Positions 28,456-37,977 of a stretch of DNA of 64,000 nucleotides are shown here, piece after piece. Made by a program: the position numbers and the translations under genes. Position 1 is the first letter of the stretch, and the number at the start of each line of letters is the position of its first letter. Source of the DNA: Escherichia hormaechei_A (GTDB lineage: Bacteria > Pseudomonadota > Gammaproteobacteria > Enterobacterales > Enterobacteriaceae); the NCBI GenBank assembly GCA_042434945.1, contig CP170191.1:2914001-2978000 (forward strand), written 5' to 3'. Under the pieces are notes generated by a model. The model worked only from the letters and a program-made list of their open reading frames with translations, was not told the DNA's origin and searched no databases.

Positions 28456-29183
28456 GGCTTCACATCCTCTTGTTTCGGCGTCTCACTGTCTGGCGTCGTG
28501 GCAGAGTTGCCTTTCGACCCATCGGGCAGATAGCTGCCTGCCGGCTTACGCGTCGAGAGCTGTCTTTCGATATCGGTCAGATTTTCGAGCTTGCGGGTGG
28601 TGGTTTCCAGCTGCTCGCGCAGCGACTCCTGCTGCTGGCGAAGCGCATCAAGCTCGCTGTCGCTCGACTGCTGCAATTTGCTGTAGCGGAAACGCTCTTC
28701 AGACAGTTGTAATTGCAGGGTTTGTCCATCCCGCCAGAGCTGATAGACCGGGCGCACCTGCGGGGGAATATTGATCACGTAAGTATCCAGCCGCGTCACG
28801 TTGGCGCGGCGTTCGACAGGCGTGATTCTGGCATCCGCCATCACGATCCCACGTTTAAACGCGTCCTGCCAGGTATCGTCCACCAGCATCGCCGCCTGGG
28901 CACGGGCCTCGGCGGGCGCCAGCCGCTGGGCGCAGTCTATTCCGCGCAGCCAGAACAGCGGATTGGATTCAACATCACGCCCCGACAGGTTCCAGATATC
29001 ATCGCAACGTGTTGAAAGGAAATCGGCCAGCTGTTTTTGCGGCCATTTATCTTCCTGTTTGTGGCTAATTGCACTTTTCGGCGCATGGGTTACACAGCCG
29101 GCCAGCAGTAAGCAGGGCAGGCTCAGGCGCACATTTTTGCTGGAAAACACCGCGCGCAGTGCGCGGTAAAAGACGTGTGACAT
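28452..29183 (-). CDS. qseG: QseG outer-membrane lipoprotein
   Basis: Lipoprotein of about 243 residues. Lipobox LLAGC lies at about residues 26-30 of the chosen start MSHVFYRALRA. A C-terminal coiled coil rich in Gln/Glu/Leu spans about residues 165-215. In E. coli QseG interacts with the sensor QseE, and in pathogenic strains supports effector translocation. The start at 29183 has GGTGAG just upstream; an ATG 21 bases earlier overlaps the qseE stop. The stop overlaps the qseF start by four bases (ATGA). Clearly diverged from E. coli. Confidence 0.85.
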   Translation of the reverse strand: MSHVFYRALRAVFSSKNVRLSLPCLLLAGCVTHAPKSAISHKQEDKWPQKQLADFLSTRCDDIWNLSGRDVESNPLFWLRGIDCAQRLAPAEARAQAAMLVDDTWQDAFKRGIVMADARITPVERRANVTRLDTYVINIPPQVRPVYQLWRDGQTLQLQLSEERFRYSKLQQSSDSELDALRQQQESLREQLETTTRKLENLTDIERQLSTRKPAGSYLPDGSKGNSATTPDSETPKQEDVKP

Positions 29184-29200
29184 ACTCACCAGGTTGTTAT

Positions 29201-30634
29201 TCATTTCATTGATTTTTCCGGCTCAAGAGGCAGTTCGATACGAAAACAGACATCGGCGCGTTCATCACTCACGATGTTAAGCTCACCCTGCATGCGTCGT
29301 ATGCAGTCGCGGGCAATACTCAGCCCCAGACCACTTCCTTTTACCGCACCTTTTCGCTGATGACTCCCCTGGAAGAAGGGCTCAAAGATCATCGTTTTTT
29401 CATCATCCGGAATCGGGTTTCCCGTATTCGCTACGTCAATAAATACCCGCGAACCGTTGTTATTGCTTCTGATATAAATGGTACCGGATTCAGTACCATA
29501 GTGCACCGCATTGGAGTAAAGATTATCCAGTACGCTCATCAGCAGCATTGGCTCCGCCAGGCAAGCTGTTGCTTTGAGATCGACGTCGGTATGCATCATT
29601 TTAGCCCGTGCGGGCCAGGCTATGAGCAGAAACTACTGTCTCCACCAGCGGGCTAATTCAACATTCTCCAGTTCCACCGCACTGTCCGCCTGTTTACGGT
29701 TGTAATCAAGCAGTTGTTCGATCAGTTTTTGCAAATTGCGGCTGCTGCTATCAAGAATGCTCACCACCTCTTTTTGCTCTGGCGTAAGCGGCCCGACAAC
29801 CTGGTCAGCCAGTAATTCAGTGCCCTCTCGCATACTCGCCAGTGGCGTTTTTAATTCATGAGATAAATGTCTTAAAAATTGATGGCGTTGGGATTCCAGC
29901 CATGACAGGCGCTCACTTAACCAAAGAATACGTTGCCCAACCGAGCGTAACTCGCTCGGTCCACTGAACGAAACGCTATTGCCCAGAGAACGCCCTTCCC
30001 CCAGACGGTTGATCATGCGCTCGATATTTTTCACCGGCCCGATAATCATCCGTGTGAAAAGCAGTACCATCACCAGACTCACCAGAAATAGCACCAGCGA
30101 TTGCCAACCAAAATATTGCCCACGTTCGGCGATTTCACGCTGAAGCTGCTGCCCACGAGAGAACACCACTGTGCGCGTGGCCTGCACCATTTCGGTATTG
30201 GCACTGGCAAAGGCTTCCAGACGCGCGGCGGCAGCAGCATCGGGACCACTGTTGTTACACTGAAGTTGGGCCAGATTGTTCAAGTCCTGACGCAATGCCT
30301 GGTAAAGTTTATCGTCTGGCAGTACGCCTGCATGGGCATCGAGCATTTCGCTGTAACGCTTGCGCTGGCTTTGATAAACCTTCGCAAGCGTAGGGTCGTC
30401 CAGCACGCAATACTGACGGTAGCTACGCTCCATCTCCAGTGCCGCGTTGGTCATCGCTTCACTACGTCGGGCATCAATAAGCGTAGTGCGGTTAACCAGC
30501 GCCGCCTGATCGCTAAGCACATTCAGGCTTTGCCAGGCTTGCCATGCCAGCACCAACAGGGGCAGCAGAATCAGCAAAAATGCCAGCATTACCAGTTGTC
30601 GTAATGAGCGGGGAAAAACGGGCCAGCGTTTCAA
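29201..30634 (-). pseudogene. qseE: Sensor kinase QseE/GlrK with two compensating frameshifts
   Basis: Membrane sensor histidine kinase that phosphorylates QseF. It shows an N-terminal TM segment, a periplasmic domain, TM2, HAMP, the phosphoacceptor histidine in FLRHLSHELKTPLASM, and ATPase boxes (NLYSNAVHYG; GSGLGLSIA). Relative to the expected frame one C is missing at 29650-29652 (three G on the plus strand instead of four). One extra base is present at 29615-29616. Between them the frame meets a TAG, so translation stops after ELARWWRQ before the ATPase domain. The likely start is a TTG at 30634 (LKRWPVFPRS). The C-terminal approximately 95 codons look Enterobacter-like, the rest E. coli-like. 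Confidence 0.85.
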
Positions 30635-30687
30635 GGTGTTACTCTCGTCAGACGCGAATAGCCTGATGCTAACCGAGGGGAAGTTCA

Positions 30688-30876
30688 GATACAACAAAGC
30701 CGGGAATTACCCGGCTTTGTTATGGAATAAGGCGGTGCCTAACTCGACGTTTCGCCCGATGGTTGATATAGCTACGCTGATATCAGAAGTTGGACGGCAG
30801 GCACCTTGTTGTGCGTCATTCGTATTTTATGTAGCACGTCCCGAAGGGGCTGACATAAGTCGGTGAATGAGCCACT
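30688..30876 (-). ncRNA. glmY: Small RNA GlmY
   Basis: The minus strand from 30876 reads AGTGGCTCATTCACCGACTT and matches E. coli GlmY from memory across its length. The transcript ends in a terminator hairpin AAAGCCGGG-TAATT-CCCGGCTTT followed by GTTGT (about 30690-30721). GlmY sequesters the adaptor RapZ and thereby stabilises GlmZ, raising glmS translation when glucosamine 6-phosphate is low. It lies between purL and qseE, its conserved place. Mature RNA is shorter after 3' processing. Confidence 0.93.
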
Positions 30877-30883
30877 GGTTACT

Positions 30884-30904
30884 ATTATGCAGTAACTGTG
30901 CCAA
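30884..30904 (-). promoter_or_regulatory. Overlapping sigma-54 / sigma-70 promoter of glmY
   Basis: On the minus strand TTGGCACAGTTACTGCATAA gives GG and GC separated by 10 bases, the -24/-12 geometry of sigma 54. The overlapping CATAAT hexamer can serve as a sigma-70 -10 for the same start near 30876; its -35 is weak. This dual arrangement is known for E. coli glmY. Confidence 0.85.
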
Positions 30905-30992
30905 TAAAGAAAATAGTTTGGTAACGTACTGATTATACGTTGCTTTGAGGGATTTATGGCTTCTTCGCTATTTGAATGTAAATCAGCCACTG

Positions 30993-31010
30993 TGTCGCTA
31001 AAAAGAGACA
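30993..31010. promoter_or_regulatory. GlrR (QseF) binding site 1 upstream of glmY
   Basis: TGTC-N10-GACA (TGTCGCTAAAAAGAGACA), the published GlrR recognition pattern, located 117 bases upstream of the glmY start. Confidence 0.82.
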
Positions 31011-31055
31011 ACTTAAGATAAACTTATTAGATTACAATAAAATCAATCATTTAAG

Positions 31056-31073
31056 TGTCGCCAGAAAGCGACA
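31056..31073. promoter_or_regulatory. GlrR (QseF) binding site 2 upstream of glmY
   Basis: Second exact TGTC-N10-GACA element (TGTCGCCAGAAAGCGACA), 63 bases from site 1, i.e. about six helical turns, favouring the same face of the DNA. Confidence 0.82.
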
Positions 31074-31088
31074 CGGTAAACCACCCAT

Positions 31089-31106
31089 TGTCGTGATTTA
31101 CAGACA
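31089..31106. promoter_or_regulatory. GlrR (QseF) binding site 3 upstream of glmY
   Basis: Third exact TGTC-N10-GACA element (TGTCGTGATTTACAGACA), 33 bases from site 2 (three turns), directly beside the purL terminator. Confidence 0.82.
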
Positions 31107-31133
31107 CAAAAAAGCTCCCGGAGTTGGGAGCTT
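31107..31133 (-). terminator. purL rho-independent terminator
   Basis: Stem AGCTCCC / GGGAGCT followed, on the minus strand, by a T-rich run. It lies 59 bases after the purL stop codon and insulates glmY from purL. Confidence 0.85.
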
Positions 31134-31191
31134 ATGATAGTGGTTGGTGCTTAATGCCGCATCCGGGCTGCAAAACCAATGAACTGATGAA

Positions 31192-34100
31192 TTACCCCAA
31201 CTGCTTACGCGCATTGCGGAAAATGCGCATCCATGGGCCATCCTCGCCCCAGTTTTCCGGATGCCAGGAGTTGCTGACAGTACGGAAAACACGTTCCGGG
31301 TGCGGCATCATAATGGTGACTCGACCACTTTCAGTCGTGACTGCCGTAATACCGTTCGGTGAACCGTTCGGGTTAGCCGGGTAGGTTTCAGTGACTTTGC
31401 CGAAGTTATCGACATAGCGCAGTGCCACCAGCCCTTTGCTTTCCAGTGCCGCCAGATGCGCCGCATCACGCACTTCCACGCGCCCTTCACCATGAGAGAC
31501 AGCAATCGGCATTTGCGAGCCCACCATCCCCTGCAACAGCAGAGACGGGCTTTGGGTTACTTCAACCAGGCTGAAACGCGCTTCAAAGCGATCGGAGGTA
31601 TTGCGCACAAAACGTGGCCACAACTCACTACCTGGGATCAGTTCGCGCAGGTTAGACATCATCTGGCAACCGTTACATACCCCCAGCGCCAGCGTTTGCG
31701 GACGGTGGAAGAAGGTTGCAAACTCATCGCGTACACGGTCATTGAACAGGATTGACTTCGCCCAACCTTCACCGGCACCCAGCACATCACCGTAGGAGAA
31801 ACCACCGCACGCGACCAGGGCGTGGAAATCTTCCAGGCCCGTGCGTCCGGTCAGCAGGTCACTCATATGCACGTCGATAGCATCAAAGCCTGCACGGTGG
31901 AAAGCTGCCGCCATTTCAACATGCGAGTTCACGCCCTGCTCACGCAGTACGGCAACTTTCGGACGTGCGCCAGTGGCAATATACGGTGCTGCCACATCTT
32001 CGTTGATATCGAACGACAGTTTTACATTCAGGCCCGGATCGGCGTCGTTAGATTTCGCCTGATGCTCCTGATCGGCACACTCCGGGTTGTCACGCAGGCG
32101 CTGCATCTGCCAGGTAGTTTCTGCCCACCAGACACGCAACGTGGTGCGGCTTTCGCTGAATACAGTCTGCCCGTTGGCGGTAATCACAAAACGGTCACCG
32201 GAAACCGCCTGCCCTACATAATGGACACAATCAGCAAGCCCATGCTGTGCCAGTACGGACTCGACCGCTTCACGGTCAGCGGCACGAACCTGAATCACCG
32301 CACCCAGTTCTTCGTTAAACAACGCCGCCAGGCGATCGTCGCCCAGAGAGGCAATATCCGCGTTAATGCCGCAATGACCAGCAAAGGCCATTTCCGCCAG
32401 CGTTACCAGCAGGCCGCCATCAGAGCGGTCGTGGTATGCGAGCAGCTTACGCTGTGCAACCAGCGCCTGAATCGCGTCATAGAAGCCTTTCAGTTGCGCG
32501 ACGTCGCGTACATCTGCCGGTTTGTCGCCAAGCTGACGATAAACCTGCGCCAGCGCCGTTGCGCCCAGCGCGTTATTGCCTTTGCCCAAATCAATCAGCA
32601 GCAGTGCGTTATCTTCGGTAGAAAGCTGTGGCGTGATGGTGTGACGTACATCTTCCACGCGGGCAAATGCAGAAATCACCAGCGACAGCGGCGACGTCAT
32701 TTCGCGCTCTTCGTTACCTTCCTGCCAGCGGGTTTTCATCGACATGGAGTCTTTACCCACCGGGATCGTCAGGCCCAGCGCCGGACAAAGCTCTTCGCCC
32801 ACGGCTTTAACGGCTTCATACAGGCCCGCATCTTCACCAGGGTGGCCTGCCGCCGCCATCCAGTTGGCGGAAAGTTTGATGCGTTTGATATCGCCAATTT
32901 GTGTTGCGGCGATGTTGGTTAACGCTTCACCGACCGCCAGACGGGCAGAGGCGGCGAAATCCAGCAGCGCAACCGGCGCACGCTCGCCAATCGCCATCGC
33001 TTCACCGTAGTAGCTGTCGAGGCTGGCGGTAGTGACCGCGCAGTTAGCGACCGGCACCTGCCACGGCCCCACCATCTGATCGCGCGCTACCATGCCGGTT
33101 ACGCTGCGGTCGCCAATGGTCACCAGGAAGGTTTTTTCCGCCACAGTCGGCAGATGCAGCACACGTTTCACCGCGTCTGCAATGGTGATCCCTTCACGGG
33201 CCAGCGCGTCGCCTTTCGCTTTCAGCGTTTGTACATCGCGGGTCATCTTCGGCGTTTTACCAAGCAGGACGTCCAGCGGCAGATCGATCGGCTGATTATC
33301 AAAATGACGATCGTGCAGAGAAAGATGCAGTTCTTCGGTCGCTTCACCAATCACAGCGTAGGGTGCGCGCTCACGCTTACACAGCTCGTCAAACAGCGGT
33401 AATTGATCAGCAGCAACCGCCAGCACGTAGCGTTCCTGGGATTCGTTACACCAGATTTCCAGCGGGCTCATGCCCGGTTCGTCGCTCAGGATATCGCGCA
33501 GTTCGAATTTACCGCCGCGCCCGCCGTCGCTCACCAGTTCCGGCATGGCGTTAGAAAGACCGCCCGCACCGACGTCGTGGATAAACAGAATTGGGTTAGC
33601 ATCACCAAGCTGCCAGCAACGGTCGATTACTTCCTGGCAACGACGCTCCATCTCCGGGTTGTCGCGCTGTACGGAAGCAAAGTCGAGGTCGGCATCAGAC
33701 TGACCTGACGCCATGGAAGACGCCGCTCCGCCGCCAAGACCGATGTTCATTGCCGGGCCGCCGAGAACGACCAGCTTCGCACCGACGTTGATCTCGCCTT
33801 TTTGTACGTGATCGGCGCGAATGTTGCCGATCCCGCCCGCCAGCATGATCGGTTTGTGATAACCGCGCAGCTCTTCGCCGTTGTGGCTGTTCACTTTTTC
33901 TTCATAAGTACGGAAGTAGCCATTCAGTGCCGGACGACCAAATTCGTTGTTAAACGCCGCGCCGCCCAGCGGGCCTTCGGTCATGATGTCCAGCGCGGTG
34001 ACAATGCGCTCAGGCTTACCGAAATCTTCTTCCCACGGCTGTTCGAAGCCAGGAATTCGCAGGTTGGAAACGGAGAAACCAACCAGACCAGCCTTCGGCT

Positions 34101-35079
34101 TCGCACCGCGTCCGGTGGCGCCTTCATCACGAATTTCGCCGCCGGAACCCGTCGCCGCGCCCGGCCACGGAGAAATCGCCGTCGGGTGGTTGTGAGTTTC
34201 GACTTTCATCAGAATATGCGCCGGTTCCTGATGGAAATCGTAGCGGCCCGTTTCGTGGTCAGCAAAGTAGCGGCCCACTTCAGAACCTTCCATTACGGCG
34301 GCGTTATCTTTATAAGCAGAGAGAACGTGATCTGGCGTGGTTTCGAAAGTATTTTTGATCATCCTGAACAGCGATTTCGGCTGCTGTTCACCGTCGATAA
34401 TCCAGTCGGCATTAAAAATTTTGTGGCGGCAGTGCTCAGAGTTCGCCTGAGCGAACATATACAGCTCGATGTCGTTCGGGTTACGACCAAGCTTTGTGAA
34501 AGCATCCTGCAGATAGTCAATTTCATCTTCCGCCAGAGCCAAGCCAAGACGCAGGTTAGCGTCGATCAGCGCCTGACGGCCCTGCCCCAGCAAATCAACG
34601 CTGGTAACCGGAGTCGGTTGATGGTGGGCAAACAACTGCTCTGCATCATCTAAAGCAAAAAAGACCGTTTCCATCATGCGGTCGTGCAGTTCAGCGGTAA
34701 CCTGCTGCCATTGTTCATTGGTCAGCGTACCGGCTTCTATATAGTAAGCAACGCCGCGCTCAAGGCGGTTTACCTGTTGTAGCCCGCAGTTATGGGCAAT
34801 ATCGGTCGCTTTCGAAGACCAGGGAGAGATGGTGCCAGGACGCGGGGTCACCAGCAGGAGTTTGCCTTGCGGGGCGTGGCTGGCGAGTGCCGGGCCATAT
34901 TTCAGCAGGCGTTCAAGTTGTGCGTGCTCATCATCGTTTAACGGCGCATTGAGGTCAGCAAAATGGACATACTCGGCGTAAATATTGTGAACCGGGAGCC
35001 TGGCAGCCTGAAAACGTGCCAGCAGTTTGTTGATTCGGAATGCCGACAGTGCAGGCGAACCACGCAGAATTTCCATCAT
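31192..35079 (-). CDS. purL: Phosphoribosylformylglycinamidine synthase
   Basis: Single-chain FGAM synthase of 1,295 residues, fourth step of purine synthesis, using glutamine and ATP. N-terminal PurS-like and ATP-binding synthetase domains are followed by a C-terminal class I glutaminase with nucleophile in GVCNGCQMM (Cys near 1135) and His/Glu in MMPHPERVFR. The central motif SPWPGAATGSGGEIRDEGATGRG is typical. Full length and E. coli-like. A PurR box lies upstream. Confidence 0.98.
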   Translation of the reverse strand: MMEILRGSPALSAFRINKLLARFQAARLPVHNIYAEYVHFADLNAPLNDDEHAQLERLLKYGPALASHAPQGKLLLVTPRPGTISPWSSKATDIAHNCGLQQVNRLERGVAYYIEAGTLTNEQWQQVTAELHDRMMETVFFALDDAEQLFAHHQPTPVTSVDLLGQGRQALIDANLRLGLALAEDEIDYLQDAFTKLGRNPNDIELYMFAQANSEHCRHKIFNADWIIDGEQQPKSLFRMIKNTFETTPDHVLSAYKDNAAVMEGSEVGRYFADHETGRYDFHQEPAHILMKVETHNHPTAISPWPGAATGSGGEIRDEGATGRGAKPKAGLVGFSVSNLRIPGFEQPWEEDFGKPERIVTALDIMTEGPLGGAAFNNEFGRPALNGYFRTYEEKVNSHNGEELRGYHKPIMLAGGIGNIRADHVQKGEINVGAKLVVLGGPAMNIGLGGGAASSMASGQSDADLDFASVQRDNPEMERRCQEVIDRCWQLGDANPILFIHDVGAGGLSNAMPELVSDGGRGGKFELRDILSDEPGMSPLEIWCNESQERYVLAVAADQLPLFDELCKRERAPYAVIGEATEELHLSLHDRHFDNQPIDLPLDVLLGKTPKMTRDVQTLKAKGDALAREGITIADAVKRVLHLPTVAEKTFLVTIGDRSVTGMVARDQMVGPWQVPVANCAVTTASLDSYYGEAMAIGERAPVALLDFAASARLAVGEALTNIAATQIGDIKRIKLSANWMAAAGHPGEDAGLYEAVKAVGEELCPALGLTIPVGKDSMSMKTRWQEGNEEREMTSPLSLVISAFARVEDVRHTITPQLSTEDNALLLIDLGKGNNALGATALAQVYRQLGDKPADVRDVAQLKGFYDAIQALVAQRKLLAYHDRSDGGLLVTLAEMAFAGHCGINADIASLGDDRLAALFNEELGAVIQVRAADREAVESVLAQHGLADCVHYVGQAVSGDRFVITANGQTVFSESRTTLRVWWAETTWQMQRLRDNPECADQEHQAKSNDADPGLNVKLSFDINEDVAAPYIATGARPKVAVLREQGVNSHVEMAAAFHRAGFDAIDVHMSDLLTGRTGLEDFHALVACGGFSYGDVLGAGEGWAKSILFNDRVRDEFATFFHRPQTLALGVCNGCQMMSNLRELIPGSELWPRFVRNTSDRFEARFSLVEVTQSPSLLLQGMVGSQMPIAVSHGEGRVEVRDAAHLAALESKGLVALRYVDNFGKVTETYPANPNGSPNGITAVTTESGRVTIMMPHPERVFRTVSNSWHPENWGEDGPWMRIFRNARKQLG

Positions 35080-35155
35080 AAGTCTCTCGTCTTCTAAGCT
35101 TTCGGTGTACCCAAGGGGGGGAAACGGGCGTCATTATAAAGAATCTGATGCGCTG

Positions 35156-35171
35156 ACGAAACCGTTTGCGT
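35156..35171. promoter_or_regulatory. PurR operator of purL
   Basis: ACGAAACCGTTTGCGT, the reverse complement of ACGCAAACGGTTTCGT, an almost perfect 16-base PurR palindrome 77 bases upstream of the purL start. This is the expected purine repressor site. Confidence 0.88.
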
Positions 35172-35336
35172 GGAAATAAAATCACCATCGTGAATTAGCA
35201 ACGCGTGCCGCCAATGGCTGTAATAAGTTGCCATCTGGCGCAGGTTTACGCAAAATGCCGCTCATTTATGAGTAAACCTTTCACTATTATTACGTTTTTT
35301 CAAGCTGGGACGCGCACGACACAGAGAATTAACTAA

Positions 35337-36887
35337 TTGAAAAAATTAAAGATTAATTATCTGTTCATCGGCATTCTGGCACTGCTGCTCGCGGTCGCTC
35401 TCTGGCCATCCATTCCCTGGTTTGGTAAAGCCGACAACCGTATCGCCGCCATTCAAGCGCGGGGAGAGTTGCGTGTGAGCACCATTCATACTCCCCTGAC
35501 TTATAACGAAATCAACGGGAAACCTTTTGGCCTGGATTACGAACTGGCGAAACAGTTTGCCGATTACCTCGGCGTAAAACTGAAAGTGACCGTGCGGCAG
35601 AATATCAGCCAGCTGTTTGACGACCTTGATAATGGTAACGCCGACCTGCTGGCGGCAGGACTTGTCTATAACAGTGAGCGGGTAAAAAATTATCAGCCTG
35701 GCCCTACCTATTATTCCGTGTCACAACAACTGGTTTATAAAGTGGGTCAGTATCGCCCACGTACGCTGGGCAACCTGACGGCGGAGCAACTCACCGTTGC
35801 ACCGGGTCATGTGGTGGTTAACGATCTCCAGACCCTGAAAGAAACAAAATTCCCGGAATTAAGCTGGAAGGTAGACGACAAAAAAGGCTCTGCAGAATTA
35901 ATGGAAGATGTCATCGAAGGAAAACTCGATTACACCATTGCTGATTCTGTCGCCATCAGCCTGTTTCAGCGCGTTCACCCGGAGCTCGCCGTAGCGCTCG
36001 ATATCACCGATGAACAACCGGTGACTTGGTTTAGCCCGTTAGATGGCGATAATACCCTTTCCGCCGCCCTGCTCGACTTCTTCAACGAAATGAATGAAGA
36101 CGGTACGCTGGCACGCATTGAAGAGAAATACCTGGGGCATGGCGATGATTTTGATTACGTCGATACGCGCACATTTTTACGCGCCGTCGATGCGGTACTG
36201 CCGCAGTTAAAGCCCCTGTTTGAGAAATACGCCGAAGAAATTGACTGGCGTTTGCTGGCCGCTATTGCTTATCAGGAATCGCACTGGGATGCACAGGCCA
36301 CTTCACCGACGGGTGTGCGCGGCATGATGATGTTAACCAAAAATACCGCGCAAAGCCTCGGCATTACGGATCGTACCGATGCCGAACAGAGCATCAGCGG
36401 TGGCGTGCGTTATTTGCAGGATATGATGAGTAAAGTGCCGGAAAGTGTGCCGGAGAACGAGCGGATCTGGTTTGCCCTCGCTGCGTACAATATGGGCTAT
36501 GCGCATATGCTGGATGCCCGCGCCCTGACGGCAAAAACCAAAGGGAATCCTGACAGTTGGGCTGACGTAAAACAGCGTCTGCCTTTACTTAGCCAGAAAC
36601 CCTATTACAGCAAGCTGACTTACGGCTACGCTCGTGGACATGAAGCCTACGCTTATGTCGAAAATATTCGTAAGTATCAGATTAGCCTGGTGGGTTATCT
36701 GCAAGAGAAAGAAAAAGAGGCAGCCGAGGCGCAACAGCTGGCTGAAAGCTATCCGGTGGTCGCACCGGACGAGCTTAATCATCCTGCGGTTTCAATTCTG
36801 CCTTTTGTTGCTTTTTCTGCTGCCGACGCATTCGAAAAAAGTCACTTAACAGACCCGAACATTCTGGTGCAAGTACCCCGCCGATAG
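35337..36887 (+). CDS. mltF: Membrane-bound lytic murein transglycosylase F
   Basis: Peptidoglycan lytic transglycosylase (516 residues) anchored by an N-terminal hydrophobic segment (INYLFIGILALLLAVALW). A solute-binding-protein-like domain spans about 45-265. The SLT catalytic domain follows, with the acid Glu in AYQESHWDAQATSPTG (about residue 314) and AAYNMG. Translation starts at TTG, as in E. coli. The first about 460 residues are E. coli-like. From about residue 461 (after YLQEKEK) the tail is different, of Enterobacter type. Its last 113 bases overlap the convergent tadA gene. Confidence 0.93.
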   Translation: MKKLKINYLFIGILALLLAVALWPSIPWFGKADNRIAAIQARGELRVSTIHTPLTYNEINGKPFGLDYELAKQFADYLGVKLKVTVRQNISQLFDDLDNGNADLLAAGLVYNSERVKNYQPGPTYYSVSQQLVYKVGQYRPRTLGNLTAEQLTVAPGHVVVNDLQTLKETKFPELSWKVDDKKGSAELMEDVIEGKLDYTIADSVAISLFQRVHPELAVALDITDEQPVTWFSPLDGDNTLSAALLDFFNEMNEDGTLARIEEKYLGHGDDFDYVDTRTFLRAVDAVLPQLKPLFEKYAEEIDWRLLAAIAYQESHWDAQATSPTGVRGMMMLTKNTAQSLGITDRTDAEQSISGGVRYLQDMMSKVPESVPENERIWFALAAYNMGYAHMLDARALTAKTKGNPDSWADVKQRLPLLSQKPYYSKLTYGYARGHEAYAYVENIRKYQISLVGYLQEKEKEAAEAQQLAESYPVVAPDELNHPAVSILPFVAFSAADAFEKSHLTDPNILVQVPRR

Positions 36888-37281
36888 TTTTCACCTGGTG
36901 GTTCATCCCCGGATGCCCAAGTACGTCCATCAGTGAACCAGCAGCGCCCGTCTTTTCATCCCGCGCGCCAAACACCAGCGTACCGATTCGGCTGTGCACC
37001 ATCGCCCCGGAGCACATTACGCACGGCTCAAGGGTGACATACAGGGTGGTATCAAGCAGACGATAGTTTTGCAGCACCAGTCCGCCCTGACGCAGCGCCA
37101 TAATTTCAGCATGCGCGGTAGGATCGTGACGGCCAATCGGACGGTTCCATCCTTCCCCAATCACCTGATTGTTATGGACCAGTACCGCGCCCACGGGCAC
37201 TTCGCCCTCTTCCCAGGCGCGCTGAGCCAGCGCCAGCGCATGGCGCATCCAGTATTCATGATTGTGTTCAGGGTTGGACAA
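36775..37281 (-). CDS. tadA: tRNA-specific adenosine deaminase TadA
   Basis: Converts A34 to inosine in tRNA-Arg(ACG). Zinc-deaminase motifs are HAE (in DPTAHAEIMALRQ) and PCVMC (in LEPCVMCSGAM). The start is taken as TTG at 37281 (LSNPEHNHEYWMRHAL) with GGAG upstream. This gives 168 residues, matching the family, whereas the ATG at 37314 adds 11 non-conserved residues. Sequence differs from E. coli at many sites (for example the C-terminal KKQQKAELKPQDD). The 3' end overlaps mltF by 113 bases on the other strand. Confidence 0.93.
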   Translation of the reverse strand: MSNPEHNHEYWMRHALALAQRAWEEGEVPVGAVLVHNNQVIGEGWNRPIGRHDPTAHAEIMALRQGGLVLQNYRLLDTTLYVTLEPCVMCSGAMVHSRIGTLVFGARDEKTGAAGSLMDVLGHPGMNHQVKTIGGVLAPECSGLLSDFFRMRRQQKKQQKAELKPQDD

Positions 37282-37338
37282 GGGCTGATACTCCAGTCGA
37301 AAAGCGGGCGGCATTATACACAGCCGGTACAGATAAGA

Positions 37339-37974
37339 CTATTCGAGTTGCTGAAGTTCGCCCAGAGGCGTGACGCGCCAGCGATGCTGGCAAAAATAGA
37401 GCAGCGGGTTGTCCTGCTTGCTGTCGCTGTAGCCGCTGTACAGACGCAGCGGCGTACCGATGCGTTTCTCCAGCTGCACCACTTTTTCATGTCCGAGGCA
37501 GCGCATAGTCAGCACCCAGCCGCCGTAGCCGCGCGCGATTTGTGTCGCGATAAGATTCACGCGCGGCAGCCAGGGCGTATCAAAATAGACATGCTCCACC
37601 AGCGTCTGCGGGGAGCCGGTAATCAGCCAGATATCGGCATCGTTGGCGTCGAGATAGCTGGTCAGGCGCGCCTGTACCACGGGAAACGCGGCGACGTGGC
37701 CGCGAAACCAGTGCGCAAAATCCTGTTCGAGCTGCTTAAGGCGCGCTTCGCTATGACCAAACGTGCATCCCCAGAGCAGCAGGCTCATCGGCCAGCGCGC
37801 TGCACGGCCTTTCACCAGCAGCGCGATACCAATAACGGGTAACAGGGGTAATACCAGCAACGCGTTAAGGGGCTGGCGCCGCAGCAGGTAGCGCATAAAG
37901 GTGCCGAACATATCCTGCTGATGCAGCGTTCCATCAAGATCAAAAAAGACAACGCGACGCTCGTGACTGGCCAA
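37339..37974 (-). CDS. pgpC: Phosphatidylglycerophosphatase C
   Basis: HAD-superfamily phosphatase of 211 residues that dephosphorylates phosphatidylglycerol phosphate. It has an N-terminal catalytic motif FFDLDGTLHQQD, a membrane-embedded hydrophobic hairpin at about residues 35-75, and motif ITGSP in the middle. Diverged from E. coli but collinear. The gene ends 24 bases before the tadA ATG and begins 3 bases after the murP stop, so it may be read through from murQP. Confidence 0.9.
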   Translation of the reverse strand: MASHERRVVFFDLDGTLHQQDMFGTFMRYLLRRQPLNALLVLPLLPVIGIALLVKGRAARWPMSLLLWGCTFGHSEARLKQLEQDFAHWFRGHVAAFPVVQARLTSYLDANDADIWLITGSPQTLVEHVYFDTPWLPRVNLIATQIARGYGGWVLTMRCLGHEKVVQLEKRIGTPLRLYSGYSDSKQDNPLLYFCQHRWRVTPLGELQQLE

Positions 37975-37977
37975 ACC

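Noticed and set aside
31822..32922. 366-codon plus-strand open frame
   Set aside because: Fully antisense to the intact purL gene, no independent coding evidence.
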